From Methylobacterium sp. DB0501 (GTDB taxonomy: Bacteria > Pseudomonadota > Alphaproteobacteria > Rhizobiales > Beijerinckiaceae): a stretch of DNA of 64,000 nt. The stretch is from the NCBI RefSeq assembly GCF_011043735.1, contig NZ_JAAKGV010000014.1, positions 150,680-214,679 on the forward strand, read 5' to 3'. The notes under the pieces were generated by a model. It was not told the origin of the DNA, searched no databases, and was given only the letters and a program-made list of their open reading frames with translations. Each line of letters starts with the position of its first letter. Position 1 is the stretch's first letter. Positions 7,572 to 17,757 of the stretch are shown here, piece by piece. The translations under genes were made by a program, and so were the position numbers.

Positions 7572-8581
7572 ACCGGTTCGAGTATACCCGCGCCGGCACC
7601 GTGCAGGAGGCCGTGCAGGCCCTCGCGGCCGATCCGGCGGCGCGCTTCATCGCCGGGGGCACCAACCTCGTCGACCTGATGAAGTACAACGTCGAGCGGC
7701 CCGGCCGTCTCGTCGACATCACCCGGCTGCCGCTCGACGAGATCGTCCAGCACGAGGGGGGCCTGCGCCTCGGCGCCTTGGTGCCGAACGCCACCGTCGC
7801 CGGCGACCCGCTGGTCAACGAGCGCTATCCCCTGCTCGCGAGCGCGCTGCTCGCCGGCGCCTCGCCGCAGCTGCGCAACGCCGCCACCACCGGCGGCAAC
7901 CTGCTCCAGCGCACCCGCTGCTACTATTTCTACGACGAGGGCACGCCCTGCAACAAGCGGCAGCCAGGCAGCGGCTGCCCGGCGATGACCGGGGTCAACC
8001 GGATCCACGCGATCCTCGGCGCCTCGGATACGTGCATCGCCACCCACCCGTCGGACATGTGCGTGGCGCTGGCGGCGTTGGAGGCCACCGTCCAGGTCGA
8101 GGGTCCGAACGGGCGGCGCGCGATTCCCTTCGCGGAATTCCACCGCCTGCCCGGCGACGAGCCGCAACGCGACACCACGCTCCGGCGCGGCGAGATCGTG
8201 CTGTCGGTCGACCTGCCGGATGAGGATTTCTCGAAGCACTACACCTACCTGAAGCTGCGCGACCGGCTGTCCTACGCCTTCGCGCTGGTCTCGGTCGCCG
8301 CCGCCCTGGAGATGGACGGCGACACGATCCGCAAGGCCCGCCTGGCGCTGGGCGGCGTCGCCCACAAGCCCTGGCGCAACGCCGAAGCCGAGGCCCTCCT
8401 GCAGGGCAAGCGCGCCACGCGCGAGACCTTCCGCGAGGCCGCGGACGTGATCCTGGCCGAGGCCCGGCCCTACGCCCACAACGCCTTCAAGGTCGAGCTG
8501 GCGCGGCGCGCCATCGTGCGGGGCTTGAGTCAAGCCGCCGCCGGCACGCCGCAATCCCAGACCGACAAGCGCATCGCCTGA
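7568..8581 (+). CDS. Molybdenum hydroxylase, FAD-binding subunit (PaoB/YagS type)
   Basis: A 337-residue flavoprotein of the CO-dehydrogenase/xanthine-dehydrogenase medium-chain family. The FAD-binding loop A-R-F-I-A-G-G-T-N-L-V-D lies near residues 30-42, and R-N-A-A-T-T-G-G-N-L-L-Q near 105-115. The cysteine-rich insert R-C-Y-Y-F-Y-D-E then P-C-N-K-R-Q-P-G-S-G-C is the mark of the PaoB/4-hydroxybenzoyl-CoA reductase branch, where it holds an extra [4Fe-4S] cluster. It passes electrons between the Fe-S and FAD centres. It overlaps the upstream gene by 4 bases and ends 9 bases before the next. Confidence 0.92.
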   Translation: MNRFEYTRAGTVQEAVQALAADPAARFIAGGTNLVDLMKYNVERPGRLVDITRLPLDEIVQHEGGLRLGALVPNATVAGDPLVNERYPLLASALLAGASPQLRNAATTGGNLLQRTRCYYFYDEGTPCNKRQPGSGCPAMTGVNRIHAILGASDTCIATHPSDMCVALAALEATVQVEGPNGRRAIPFAEFHRLPGDEPQRDTTLRRGEIVLSVDLPDEDFSKHYTYLKLRDRLSYAFALVSVAAALEMDGDTIRKARLALGGVAHKPWRNAEAEALLQGKRATRETFREAADVILAEARPYAHNAFKVELARRAIVRGLSQAAAGTPQSQTDKRIA

Positions 8582-8590
8582 GGTAACACC

Positions 8591-10828
8591 ATGGCCACTC
8601 CCTCCCGCTACGTCGGCACGGCCCAGAGCCGGCAAGACGGCCCCGCCAAGGTCACGGGCGCCGCGAAGTACGCCGCCGAGTTCACCGCCCCCGACCTCGC
8701 CCACGGCGTCGTGGTGTCGAGCGCCATCGCCAAGGGCCGCATCACGGCGATCGACACGAAGGCCGCCGAGGCGGTGCCCGGCGTGATCAAGGTGCTCACC
8801 CACGAGAACAAGCCGCGCACCGCTTGGCTCGACTACAATTACCGCGACCAGGTCGCGCCCCCCGGCTCGCCGTTCCGGGCGCTCAACGGGCCGGAGATCG
8901 TCTATGGCGGCCAGCCGGTGGCGCTCGTGGTGGCCGAGAGCTTCGAGCTGGCCCGCTATGGCGCCAGCCTCGTCCGGGTGACCTACGAGGAGGAGGTGCC
9001 GAACACCGACCTCGAGAAGAATCGCGACGCCGCCTACGTGCCGCCGAAGAAGCGCTCCGGCATCAAGCCGCCGCCGGACCCCCGCGGCGATGCGGCGGGC
9101 GCCTTCGACAAGGCGCCGATCCAGCTGCGGCAGGAATACAAGCAGGCGATCGAGCACCACAACCCGATGGAGCCGCACGCCTCGACCGTGGTCTACGAGG
9201 GCGACGGCAAGCTCACCATCCACGACAAGATCCAGGGCGTGAACAACACGCAAGGATACGTCTGCGGCGTGTTCAACCTGAAGCCCGACGACGTGCGGGT
9301 GATCACGCCCTACGTCGGCGGCGGGTTCGGCTCGGGGCTGCGGCCGCAATATCAGCTCTATCTGGCGGTCGCGGCCGCCCTCGACCTCAAGCGCTCGGTC
9401 CGCGTGGTGCTGACCCGGGACCAGATGTTCACTTTCGGCTACCGGCCGGAGACCTTACAGACCGTGGCGCTCGGCGCCGACAAGGACGGGCGGTTGCAGG
9501 CCCTGACCCACGACGCGGTCGCCGGCACCTCGACCTTCGAGGATTACCAGGAGGCCGTCGTCAACTGGTCGGGCCTGCTCTATCACTGCCCGAACGTCAC
9601 GCTCGACTACAAGCTCGCCAAGATCGACACCTACACCCCGTCCGACATGCGGGCGCCCGGCGCCGTCACGGGCATCTTCGCCCTCGAATCGGCGATGGAC
9701 GAGCTGGCCTACGCCACGGGCGTCGATCCGCTGGAACTGCGGCTTCGCAATTACGCCGAGCGCGACGAGGGCGAGGGCAAGGACTTCACGTCGAAGGCGC
9801 TCCGGGCCGCCTACGAGCAGGGCGCGGCCCGGTTCGGCTGGTCGAAGCGCAAGGCGGAGCCGCGCACGATGCGCGACGGGCGCGAGCTCGTCGGCTGGGG
9901 CATGGCGACCGGCGTGTGGGAGGCCATGATGATGCCGTCGAGCGCGAGCGCCACGCTCACGCCCGACGGCACGCTCGAACTCGCCTGCTCGACCGCGGAT
10001 CTCGGCACCGGCACCTACACCATCCTCGCCCAGATCGGCGCCGACGCGCTGGGTCTCGACCTGGACAAGGTGACGACCCGGCTCGGCGACACCGCCCTCC
10101 CCGAGGCGCCGCTCGCCGGCGGCTCCTGGACCGCGGCCTCCTCGGGCGCCGCCGTGCAGGCGGCTTGCCGGACGGTGGCCGAAAAGCTGTTCGGCTACGC
10201 CCGCGGCATGGCGGACTCGCCGCTGGCGAACGCCGATTTCGCCCACGTCACCTTCGCCGACGGCGCGATCCGGCTGCAGAGCGACCCATCGCGAAAGGTG
10301 GGAATCGCCGAGGCGATGCGGGCCGGCGGCGTCGAGACGGTGGAGGCGACCGAGAAGGTCAAGCCGAGCATGCTCACCAACATGCGCTTCTCGGCCTATA
10401 CCCACTCGGCGGTCTTCGCCGAGGTGAAGGTCGACGAGGAACTCGGCGTGGTCCGGGTGACCCGGGTGGTGAGCGCCATCGCGGCCGGCAAGATCCTCAA
10501 CCTCAAGACCGCCCGCAGCCAGATCCTCGGCGGAGTGGTGATGGGGATCGGCGCCGCCCTCGAGGAGGAGTCGATGCTCGACCACAACCTCGGCCGGATC
10601 ATGAACCACAATCTCGGCGAGTACCACGTGCCGGTGAACGCCGACATCCACGACATCGAGGTGATCTTCGTCGACGAGCACGACGACAAGGTCAGCCCCC
10701 TCGGGGTCAAGGGACTGGGCGAGATCGGCATCGTGGGTGCCGCCGCCGCGGTGGCGAACGCGGTGTTCCACGCCACCGGCAAGCGGGTGCGCGAGCTGCC
10801 GATCACCATCGACAAGATCCTCGGCTGA
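8591..10828 (+). CDS. Molybdenum hydroxylase, molybdopterin-binding catalytic subunit (PaoC/YagR type)
   Basis: A 745-residue large subunit. Molybdopterin-contact motifs include VGGGFGSGLRPQYQLYLA and the arginine-bearing S-D-M-R-A-P-G; the C-terminal G-L-G-E-I-G-I-V-G-A carries the catalytic Glu that activates the Mo-bound hydroxyl. The length fits PaoC (about 730) rather than xanthine dehydrogenase XdhB. With the two upstream genes it forms a complete heterotrimer that hydroxylates aldehydes or aromatic N-heterocycles. The neighbouring purine genes invite a purine substrate, but the PaoC-type sequence points rather to aldehydes. No XdhC/MocA-like maturation gene follows. Confidence 0.92.
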   Translation: MATPSRYVGTAQSRQDGPAKVTGAAKYAAEFTAPDLAHGVVVSSAIAKGRITAIDTKAAEAVPGVIKVLTHENKPRTAWLDYNYRDQVAPPGSPFRALNGPEIVYGGQPVALVVAESFELARYGASLVRVTYEEEVPNTDLEKNRDAAYVPPKKRSGIKPPPDPRGDAAGAFDKAPIQLRQEYKQAIEHHNPMEPHASTVVYEGDGKLTIHDKIQGVNNTQGYVCGVFNLKPDDVRVITPYVGGGFGSGLRPQYQLYLAVAAALDLKRSVRVVLTRDQMFTFGYRPETLQTVALGADKDGRLQALTHDAVAGTSTFEDYQEAVVNWSGLLYHCPNVTLDYKLAKIDTYTPSDMRAPGAVTGIFALESAMDELAYATGVDPLELRLRNYAERDEGEGKDFTSKALRAAYEQGAARFGWSKRKAEPRTMRDGRELVGWGMATGVWEAMMMPSSASATLTPDGTLELACSTADLGTGTYTILAQIGADALGLDLDKVTTRLGDTALPEAPLAGGSWTAASSGAAVQAACRTVAEKLFGYARGMADSPLANADFAHVTFADGAIRLQSDPSRKVGIAEAMRAGGVETVEATEKVKPSMLTNMRFSAYTHSAVFAEVKVDEELGVVRVTRVVSAIAAGKILNLKTARSQILGGVVMGIGAALEEESMLDHNLGRIMNHNLGEYHVPVNADIHDIEVIFVDEHDDKVSPLGVKGLGEIGIVGAAAAVANAVFHATGKRVRELPITIDKILG

Positions 10829-10854
10829 CCCATCTGACGGGGTCAGGGGAACCA

Positions 10855-10882
10855 GGGGCGGGGCCTTCGCGGGCCTCGCCCC
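10855..10882 (+). terminator. GC-rich hairpin after the molybdenum hydroxylase operon
   Basis: The arms GGGGCGGGGCC (10855-10865) and GGCCTCGCCCC (10872-10882) pair at 10 of 11 positions around a short loop. The hairpin lies 27 bases past the stop codon and is followed by only TTGG, so termination strength is uncertain. It is also only 25 bases upstream of the next gene. Confidence 0.5.
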
Positions 10883-10906
10883 TTGGCGTTGGGATGGGGG
10901 ACGACA

Positions 10907-11803
10907 ATGGACGTCAACAGCGTCACGGCCGGCGAGGTCGAGATCACCTACGAGGCCTCGGGCCCCGATATGGGCCAGCCGATCCTTCTGCTGCACGGCT
11001 GGCCGGACGATCCGCGCGGCTTCGACGGCGTGGTGCCGACGCTGAACGCCGCCGGCTGGCGCACCATCGTGCCGTACTGGCGCGGCTGCGGCCCGACGAA
11101 GTTCGTGGATCCGGAGGGGCCGAAGACCGGCGAGACCGCGGCGCTCGCCACCGACATCCTGGCCTTCATGGACGCCCTCGGCTTCTCGCGCCTGCCGGTC
11201 GTCGGGCACGATTGGGGGGCGCGGGTCGCCTACCTGCTGGCGGCGGCCCGGCCGCAGCGCGTCGCCTCGATCGCTGCGCTGTCGGTGCCCTGGGCGCCCG
11301 GCCGCATCGGCGTGCCGACGCTGCCGCAGGTACGGGCGTTCTGGTACCAGTGGTTCATGAACACCGAGCCGGGCGCCGCCTTCGTGCGCGAGAACCCCCT
11401 CGCCTTCGCCCGCGAGCAATGGGTGGCCTGGAGCCCGCCCGGGCCGTGGTTCACCGACGAGACGTTTTCGAAATCCGCCCCGTCGTTCCAGAACCCGGAC
11501 TGGGCCGCGGTGACGCTCAACTTCTATCGCTCGCGTTGGGGCGCCGACGCGCCCGATCCGCGCTTTTCCGACCTCACCCGCGAGGCGGAGGCGGCCGGCA
11601 GCATCGCGGTGCCGACCCTGGTGATCCACGGCGCGGCCGATACCTGCGTGCTGCCGGCCTCGTTCTCGGGGCAGGAGCAGCATTTCACCGGCGCCTACCG
11701 GCGGGTGGAACTGGAGGGGGTGGGCCACTTCCCCACCCGCGAGGCGCCGGACCGGGTGGCGGACGCGCTGCTGACGCATCTGGGCGAGGTGGGGGAGCAT
11801 TAG
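10907..11803 (+). CDS. Alpha/beta hydrolase (epoxide hydrolase-like)
   Basis: A 298-residue cytoplasmic hydrolase. The oxyanion-hole motif L-L-L-H-G-W-P-D is near residue 27-33, the nucleophile elbow VVGHDWGARVAY has Asp in place of Ser, as in epoxide hydrolases and haloalkane dehalogenases, and the late His is in V-G-H-F-P-T-R-E. An acid residue is available in I-H-G-A-A-D. The ATG is preceded by GGGGG at good spacing; a longer in-frame start adds eight unlikely residues. It may be read with the molybdenum hydroxylase genes, but a hairpin lies between. The substrate is unknown. Confidence 0.85.
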   Translation: MDVNSVTAGEVEITYEASGPDMGQPILLLHGWPDDPRGFDGVVPTLNAAGWRTIVPYWRGCGPTKFVDPEGPKTGETAALATDILAFMDALGFSRLPVVGHDWGARVAYLLAAARPQRVASIAALSVPWAPGRIGVPTLPQVRAFWYQWFMNTEPGAAFVRENPLAFAREQWVAWSPPGPWFTDETFSKSAPSFQNPDWAAVTLNFYRSRWGADAPDPRFSDLTREAEAAGSIAVPTLVIHGAADTCVLPASFSGQEQHFTGAYRRVELEGVGHFPTREAPDRVADALLTHLGEVGEH

Positions 11804-11854
11804 ATCGACGATCGGAGACGGCTCTATCTGAGCGATGGAGCCGACACCCTCGTG

Positions 11855-11990
11855 GTCATTGCGGATGCCGCGAAGGCGGAGCCCGGGATCCAGTACTGCT
11901 GATGGTCCAGGGTCGAGCTGAATTCCGGCCGCCTCATTTTGAACGATCCGAGTGCCTGGATCCCGGGTTCCGCTTCGCGGCCCGGGGATG
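11855..11990. repeat. Dispersed repeat family B, copy 1 (outward inverted pair)
   Basis: Two arms, GCGGAGCCCGGGATCCAG at about 11875 and the near complement CTGGATCCCGGGTTCCGC at about 11956, face each other across about 60 bases of dissimilar sequence, with gtcatt at the left edge and ggggatg at the right. The same layout recurs at 17556-17689, and compact forms at 50280-50329 and 54773-54822. It sits between the hydrolase gene and the LysE gene. Confidence 0.8.
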
Positions 11991-12062
11991 TCGCGGAGAC
12001 CATCAGGTCCGTGGGAACGAATCGGACAGGCTCTCGGCCCGTCACGACGCTGGGGAAGGCGA

Positions 12063-12674
12063 ATGGATCCCGTCACGCTGGTCTCGTTCGCAGCCGCCTT
12101 CCTGGTCTTCGCCGCGAGCCCCGGGCCCGACAACATGACCATCGTCGCCCGAACCCTGTCGCACGGGCCGGGCGCCGGGATCGCTTACGGGCTCGGCATG
12201 GTGGCCGGCATCCTGGTCGTCCTCGCTCTCGCCGCCGCCGGCCTCGCGGTCCTGGCGCAGGAGATGGGGGCGGTTATGACGGTCCTGCGCTATGCGGGCG
12301 CGGCCTACCTGGTCTGGGCCGGGATCCGGCTCTGGACCGCGGAGCCGGTACTGCCGGCAGAACGTGGAGGCGCACGCCCCGGTCTGGCGGCGAGCATCCT
12401 CACCGGCCTCGCCCTCAATCTCGGCAACCCGAAGATGCCGCTGTTCTATCTCGCCCTTTTACCGAACGTGGTCGGCGCCACCCTCGCCCCGGCACAGGTC
12501 GGGCTCCTGGCGGCGGTGATCCTCGCGGTCGAGGCCGTGGTGATCGGCGGCCACGTCCTCCTCGCCGGCCGGCTCCGGCGAGCCCTGCGCACCCGCTCGG
12601 CCGTCCGGCGGGCGAACCGCGTCGCCGGCGGGGTGATGGTCGGGTCGGGCGTCGCGGTGGTCGTCGCGCGCTGA
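12063..12674 (+). CDS. LysE family amino-acid exporter
   Basis: A 203-residue inner-membrane protein with about six hydrophobic segments. The N-terminal motif A-A-S-P-G-P-D-N-M-T-I-V and the mid-protein L-N-L-G-N-P-K-M-P-L-F-Y are the usual signatures of LysE/RhtB translocators, which export amino acids or their derivatives by exchange with protons. The start is the ATG before D-P-V-T-L-V; in-frame upstream sequence is intergenic repeat. It stands alone between a repeat and a YafY-type regulator gene. The exported substrate is not known. Confidence 0.88.
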   Translation: MDPVTLVSFAAAFLVFAASPGPDNMTIVARTLSHGPGAGIAYGLGMVAGILVVLALAAAGLAVLAQEMGAVMTVLRYAGAAYLVWAGIRLWTAEPVLPAERGGARPGLAASILTGLALNLGNPKMPLFYLALLPNVVGATLAPAQVGLLAAVILAVEAVVIGGHVLLAGRLRRALRTRSAVRRANRVAGGVMVGSGVAVVVAR

Positions 12675-12790
12675 GCGGGCGGCCAAGCCTTCGCGGCTAG
12701 GCCTTCGCAGCCAAGCCCTCCCGTCTAATCCTTCCGTTCCGGCCGGCTGTCTGCGACGAGGCGGGATCCACCCCGCGCCCGAGCCCGACG

Positions 12791-13474
12791 ATGTCCCGCG
12801 CCGAACGCCTGCTCGACCTGCTCCAGGTCCTGCGCCGTCACCGCCATCCGGTCAGCGGCCGGCGCCTTGCGCAGGAGACCGGCGTCAGCCTGCGCACCCT
12901 CTACCGGGACATCGCCAGCCTCCAGGCGCAAGGTGCGGCGATCGAGGGCGAGCCGGGCCTCGGCTACGTCCTGCGTCCGGGCTTCACCCTGCCGCCGCTG
13001 ATGTTCCGCGAGGAGGAGATCGAGGCCCTGGTCCTCGGCATGCGCTGGGTGGCGGGCCGGGCCGACGGTCCGCTCGCCGTGGCCGCCGGCGACGCCCTGG
13101 CGAAGATCGCCGCGGTGCTGCCGGCGGACCTGCGCGAGCGGCTCGACGCCTCGACCCTGATGGTCGGCCCCGCCGAGACGGCGCCGGACGGGATCGACCT
13201 GTCGCTCCTCCGCGGCGCCATCCGGATGCAGCACAAGGTGGCGATCCGCTACCGGGACGCCGCCGGGGCGGGGTCCGAGCGGGTGATCTGGCCCATCGCC
13301 CTCGGCTTCTTCGAGCGGGTGAGGGTCGTCGTCGCCTGGTGCGAAACGCGAGACGATTTTCGCCATTTCCGCACCGACCGGATGGAGGCCCTCACCCTCA
13401 CCGGCGAGCGCTATCCCCGCCCGCGTCACGCCCTGCTGCGGGAGTGGCGGGCGGCGCAGGGGATCGCCTCCTGA
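12791..13474 (+). CDS. YafY-type transcriptional regulator (HTH-WYL)
   Basis: A 227-residue DNA-binding protein. Residues 1-60 hold a winged helix-turn-helix of the HTH_11 type (R-L-L-D-L-L-Q-V-L-R-R-H then V-S-L-R-T-L-Y-R-D-I). The middle contains E-I-E-A-L-V-L-G-M-R-W-V, and residues from about 140 form a WYL-like ligand-binding domain, although the eponymous W-Y-L itself is not intact. The gene is followed 71 bases later by a VOC-fold gene; YafY-type regulator plus VOC pairs are common in proteobacteria and usually mean that the regulator controls its neighbour. Confidence 0.88.
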   Translation: MSRAERLLDLLQVLRRHRHPVSGRRLAQETGVSLRTLYRDIASLQAQGAAIEGEPGLGYVLRPGFTLPPLMFREEEIEALVLGMRWVAGRADGPLAVAAGDALAKIAAVLPADLRERLDASTLMVGPAETAPDGIDLSLLRGAIRMQHKVAIRYRDAAGAGSERVIWPIALGFFERVRVVVAWCETRDDFRHFRTDRMEALTLTGERYPRPRHALLREWRAAQGIAS

Positions 13475-13545
13475 TCGCTGCTGCCGGAATCTGTCAGCGG
13501 GGCGGCGTAATCCCCGGGGCGTCGCACCAGACGGGAACCCCGACG

Positions 13546-13911
13546 ATGCTCCAGCCGACCTACACTCTCCTCTACGTCGACGACCCCGAGGCGAGCGGCC
13601 GCGTCTACGCCGCCCTGCTCGGCCGCGCCCCGGTCGAGGCGGGCCCGACTTTCGTGCTGTTCGCCTTCGAGGGGGGTATGAGGCTCGGCCTGTGGTCCCG
13701 CCACACCGTCGTGCCGGCTGCCGCCGCCTCCGGCGGCGGGGCTGAAGTCGCCTTCACGGTGGCGGACGATGCCGCGCTCGAGGCCACGCACGCCGCCTGG
13801 GCCGAACGCGGCCTGCCGATCCTGCAACCGCCGACCGAGATGGATTTCGGCCGCACCTTCGTCGCCCTCGATCCCGACGGGCACCGGCTGCGGGTGTTCC
13901 GGCCGGGCTAG
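13546..13911 (+). CDS. VOC family (glyoxalase/bleomycin resistance-like) protein
   Basis: A 121-residue protein with the paired beta-alpha-beta-beta-beta modules of the vicinal oxygen chelate fold: Y-T-L-L-Y-V-D-D-P-E-A-S then Y-A-A-L-L-G-R-A-P-V at the front, and T-F-V-A-L-D-P-D-G-H-R-L-R-V at the end. The final D-P-D-G-H is the usual closing strand motif. Enzyme activity is unproven; many family members bind small ligands or antibiotics. The upstream YafY-type regulator is its likely controller. Confidence 0.85.
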   Translation: MLQPTYTLLYVDDPEASGRVYAALLGRAPVEAGPTFVLFAFEGGMRLGLWSRHTVVPAAAASGGGAEVAFTVADDAALEATHAAWAERGLPILQPPTEMDFGRTFVALDPDGHRLRVFRPG

Positions 13912-14011
13912 ATGCCTGTCCTTTTTCGTCCGCTTCCGGTCCGGGCACGGCCTTTCGAGGCTTACGGCGGCGCCTATCCTGGCGCCGTCCGACCCGATAA
14001 GGATCTCCACC

Positions 14012-14572
14012 ATGTCCGGCACCGCCCTCCTCGTCATCGACGTTCAGGAGTCCTTCCGCCACCGCCCCTACTGGGACGAGGCCGACTTGCGCCCCTACCT
14101 CGACCGCCAGCAGGCGCTGATCGACGGCGCGGTGGCGAAAAACGTCCCCGTGGTGCAGGTCTTCCACGTCGAGGACCAGGGAGACTTCTCCCTCGCCTCC
14201 GGCCATGTCCGGGCCCTGGAACCCGTGCGGATCGCGGCCGACGCGGTGTTCCACAAGCGGCGGCACAGCGCGCTCGTCGGCAGCGGGCTCGAGGTCTGGC
14301 TGACCCGGAACGGCATCCGCCGGCTGATCGTCAGCGGCATCCGCACCGAGCAGTGCTGCGAGACCACGACCCGCCACGCCTCCGATCTCGGCCACGACGT
14401 CGATTACGTGGCGGAGGCGACCCTGACCTTCGCCATGACCGACGCCGCCGGGCGGCACTGGAGCCCCGCCGAGATCCGGGCCCGGACCGAACTGGTGCTC
14501 GCCGGGCGCTTCGCCCGCATCGCCACGGTCGAGGAGGCGCTGGCCGGGCCGGCCTCCCGCCTCGCCGCATGA
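14012..14572 (+). CDS. Isochorismatase family cysteine hydrolase
   Basis: A 186-residue hydrolase with the Asp-Lys-Cys triad arrangement of the family: Asp10 in A-L-L-V-I-D-V-Q-E-S-F, Lys in V-F-H-K-R-R-H-S-A-L, and Cys in G-I-R-T-E-Q-C-C-E-T-T. The tandem cysteines leave the exact nucleophile open. Family members cleave amides, vinyl ethers or nicotinamide-like compounds. Its stop overlaps the start of the GlxA-type regulator (ATGA), so both are made from one message, and the regulator probably senses the substrate of this enzyme. Confidence 0.88.
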   Translation: MSGTALLVIDVQESFRHRPYWDEADLRPYLDRQQALIDGAVAKNVPVVQVFHVEDQGDFSLASGHVRALEPVRIAADAVFHKRRHSALVGSGLEVWLTRNGIRRLIVSGIRTEQCCETTTRHASDLGHDVDYVAEATLTFAMTDAAGRHWSPAEIRARTELVLAGRFARIATVEEALAGPASRLAA

Positions 14573-15555
14573 GCGGGCCGGCCGAGATCGCGGTCGTGGT
14601 GGTGTGCCCGCCGCGCACCCTGCTCCTCGATGTGGCCGGCCCCATCGAGGTGCTGCGCAAGGCCAACCTGATCCAGGACCGGGTGCGGTTCCGCGTCACC
14701 CATGCCGGGCCGCATCCGGAGGTGACGAGCTCGACCGGGCTCGGGCTCGCCGGCCTCGCGCCGCTGCCCGAGCCGCTTCCGGAGGGGGCGACCGTGGTCC
14801 TCGCCGGCACGGCGAAGCTGGTGCTGGGCGATCCCTCGCCCCCGGGCGAGCACGAGCGGGCCGCCGAGGCGGCGATCGTCGCTTGGCTGCGGGCGCAGGT
14901 GAGGCCGGGCCACCGCCTGGTCTCGATCTGCTCCGGCGCGCTGCTCGCGGCCCGGGCCGGCCTCCTCGACGGGCATGCCTGCACCACCCACCACGCGGAC
15001 TGCGCCGAGCTGGCGGCTCTGGCTCCCGCCGCACGGGTGCTGGAGGACCGGCTGTTCGTCGAGGACCGCGAGCGCCTGACCAGTGCCGGCATCACCGCCG
15101 GCATCGACCTGATGCTGCATCTCGTGGCCCGCCTCGTCGATCCGGCCTGCGCGGCGGCGGTGGCACGCTACCTCGTCGTGTATCTGCGCCGGGCCGGCCA
15201 CGACCCGCAACTCTCGCCCTGGCTCGAGGGGCGCAACCACCTCCACCCGGCGATCCACCGGGTCCAGGACGCGGTGAGCGCCGACCCGGCCCGGGCCTGG
15301 AGCCTGGAGGCGATGGCGGACATCGCCGCCACCAGCCCGCGCCACCTCTCGCGCCTGTTCAACCGGCATGCCGGGATGAGCCTGCCGGCCTACATCAACT
15401 CCTTGCGGGTGGCACTCGCCCGCGACCTCCTCGCCCAGACCCGGCTCGACATGGAGCGGGTGGCCGAGCGGGCGGGCTTCGCCTCGCCGCGGCAGCTCCG
15501 GCGGGCCTGGAGCCGCCTCAACGACGGCCCGCCGAGCGCGATCCGGGAGGGATGA
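14569..15555 (+). CDS. GlxA family transcriptional regulator (DJ-1/PfpI domain plus AraC HTH)
   Basis: A 328-residue regulator. Residues 1-185 form a DJ-1/PfpI-like amidotransferase fold with the elbow S-I-C-S-G-A-L-L-A-A-R-A-G-L-L; residues from about 220 form the AraC DNA-binding domain with two helix-turn-helix motifs, the first in M-A-D-I-A-A-T-S-P-R-H-L-S-R-L-F and the second in V-A-E-R-A-G-F-A-S-P-R-Q-L-R-R-A-W. It overlaps the upstream hydrolase gene by 4 bases. Members of this group often control amine or quaternary-ammonium breakdown, but no such gene is nearby. Confidence 0.9.
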   Translation: MSGPAEIAVVVVCPPRTLLLDVAGPIEVLRKANLIQDRVRFRVTHAGPHPEVTSSTGLGLAGLAPLPEPLPEGATVVLAGTAKLVLGDPSPPGEHERAAEAAIVAWLRAQVRPGHRLVSICSGALLAARAGLLDGHACTTHHADCAELAALAPAARVLEDRLFVEDRERLTSAGITAGIDLMLHLVARLVDPACAAAVARYLVVYLRRAGHDPQLSPWLEGRNHLHPAIHRVQDAVSADPARAWSLEAMADIAATSPRHLSRLFNRHAGMSLPAYINSLRVALARDLLAQTRLDMERVAERAGFASPRQLRRAWSRLNDGPPSAIREG

Positions 15556-15559
15556 CGGA

Positions 15560-15994
15560 TCAGGCCAGCAACGCGTCCCGGTCGAGCCCGAGCGCCGCCG
15601 CCACCTCGGTCAGGGCCTTGTGCTCGGACGGGCTGATGCCCTCGAAGTCGGCGACGTCGGCGGCGATCAGGAAGACGCTCTGGCGCTGCTCCGCCGGACG
15701 GTCGGCGATGGCCTCGATGAAGTGGACGTTCTGCATCCGTCCGGCCCGGGTGCGGGCGCGGCCGATGCCGTCGTAGAGTTCTTCCTCCAACATCAGGCTG
15801 TCATAGCCCTTCTCGAGGACGGGATCGGCCAGCATGCCTTTCAGCGCCACCTCGAACTCCACCCCGGCGACCTCGCCGTCGGCCACGATCACGTTGGCGC
15901 AGGCCGACACCGCAGCCCGCATCAGGGCGGCGTCGCCCGCATAGGCGGTCACCGTCTGCTTGAACCGGCCGAACGCCGCCTGGACGATGCTCAT
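15560..15994 (-). CDS. TerB family tellurite resistance-like protein
   Basis: A 144-residue all-helical acidic protein. Its start MSIVQAAFGRFKQTVTAYAG, the Asp-rich A-D-G-E-V-A-G-V-E segment and the late A-D-V-A-D-F-E-G-I-S-P-S-E match TerB, which binds divalent metal through paired acidic motifs and is linked to tellurite and general stress response. No other ter gene is in the window, so tellurite resistance itself is not implied. It converges on the GlxA-type regulator gene with only 4 bases between stop codons. Confidence 0.85.
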   Translation of the reverse strand: MSIVQAAFGRFKQTVTAYAGDAALMRAAVSACANVIVADGEVAGVEFEVALKGMLADPVLEKGYDSLMLEEELYDGIGRARTRAGRMQNVHFIEAIADRPAEQRQSVFLIAADVADFEGISPSEHKALTEVAAALGLDRDALLA

Positions 15995-16248
15995 GACACT
16001 CCCTTACTCACGAATCGATCGAGCCTGCTTATCAAGCGCACGGGATGGAGAAAATCGGTAGGTCGCCTCCGGCATGACGAGGAGTCGCCCCGTCAGGGCG
16101 GGCCGGGCGGGGCCGTCCGGGTGGGGCCGTTCGAGAGGAGCCCGAGCCGGGGCGACGCGCGGCGTCTTCCACCGTTCCATCCGGGGCCGACCCCGTGCTA
16201 CCGGTCTGCGACCGGTCGCGAGAATCGGGGAGAACCGGGGAGGCCAGC

Positions 16249-17511
<1,263 letters not shown>

Positions 17512-17555
17512 CCTAACCGGGACGGGTTCTCTCCGAACCGTCCGCCACCCTCCAT

Positions 17556-17689
17556 GTCATTCGGGGCCGCGAAAGCGGAGCCCGGAATCCGGACACTCAG
17601 GTGTTTCAGGATAGGACGGCTCGCCCTCCGCTTTACCGTGCACCATCCGAGGTTCTGGATCCCGGGCTCCGCGACGCGGCCCCGGGATG
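17556..17689. repeat. Dispersed repeat family B, copy 2 (outward inverted pair)
   Basis: The left arm gtcattcggggccgcg followed by GCGGAGCCCGGAATCC and the right arm TCTGGATCCCGGGCTCCGCG followed by gcggccccgggatg are near complements separated by about 65 dissimilar bases. The layout and edges equal those of the copy at 11855-11990. Confidence 0.85.
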
Positions 17690-17757
17690 CCCCCTGTGAT
17701 GTCGAGACGCAAGAGAAGTCCGTCCAACGTTTCGGCTACCGGAGATCTACGAAATTC

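Noticed and set aside
15560..15994. TerB gene as part of a tellurite/phage-defence ter operon
   Set aside because: No terA, terC, terD, terE or terZ genes are nearby; an isolated TerB does not support such a system.
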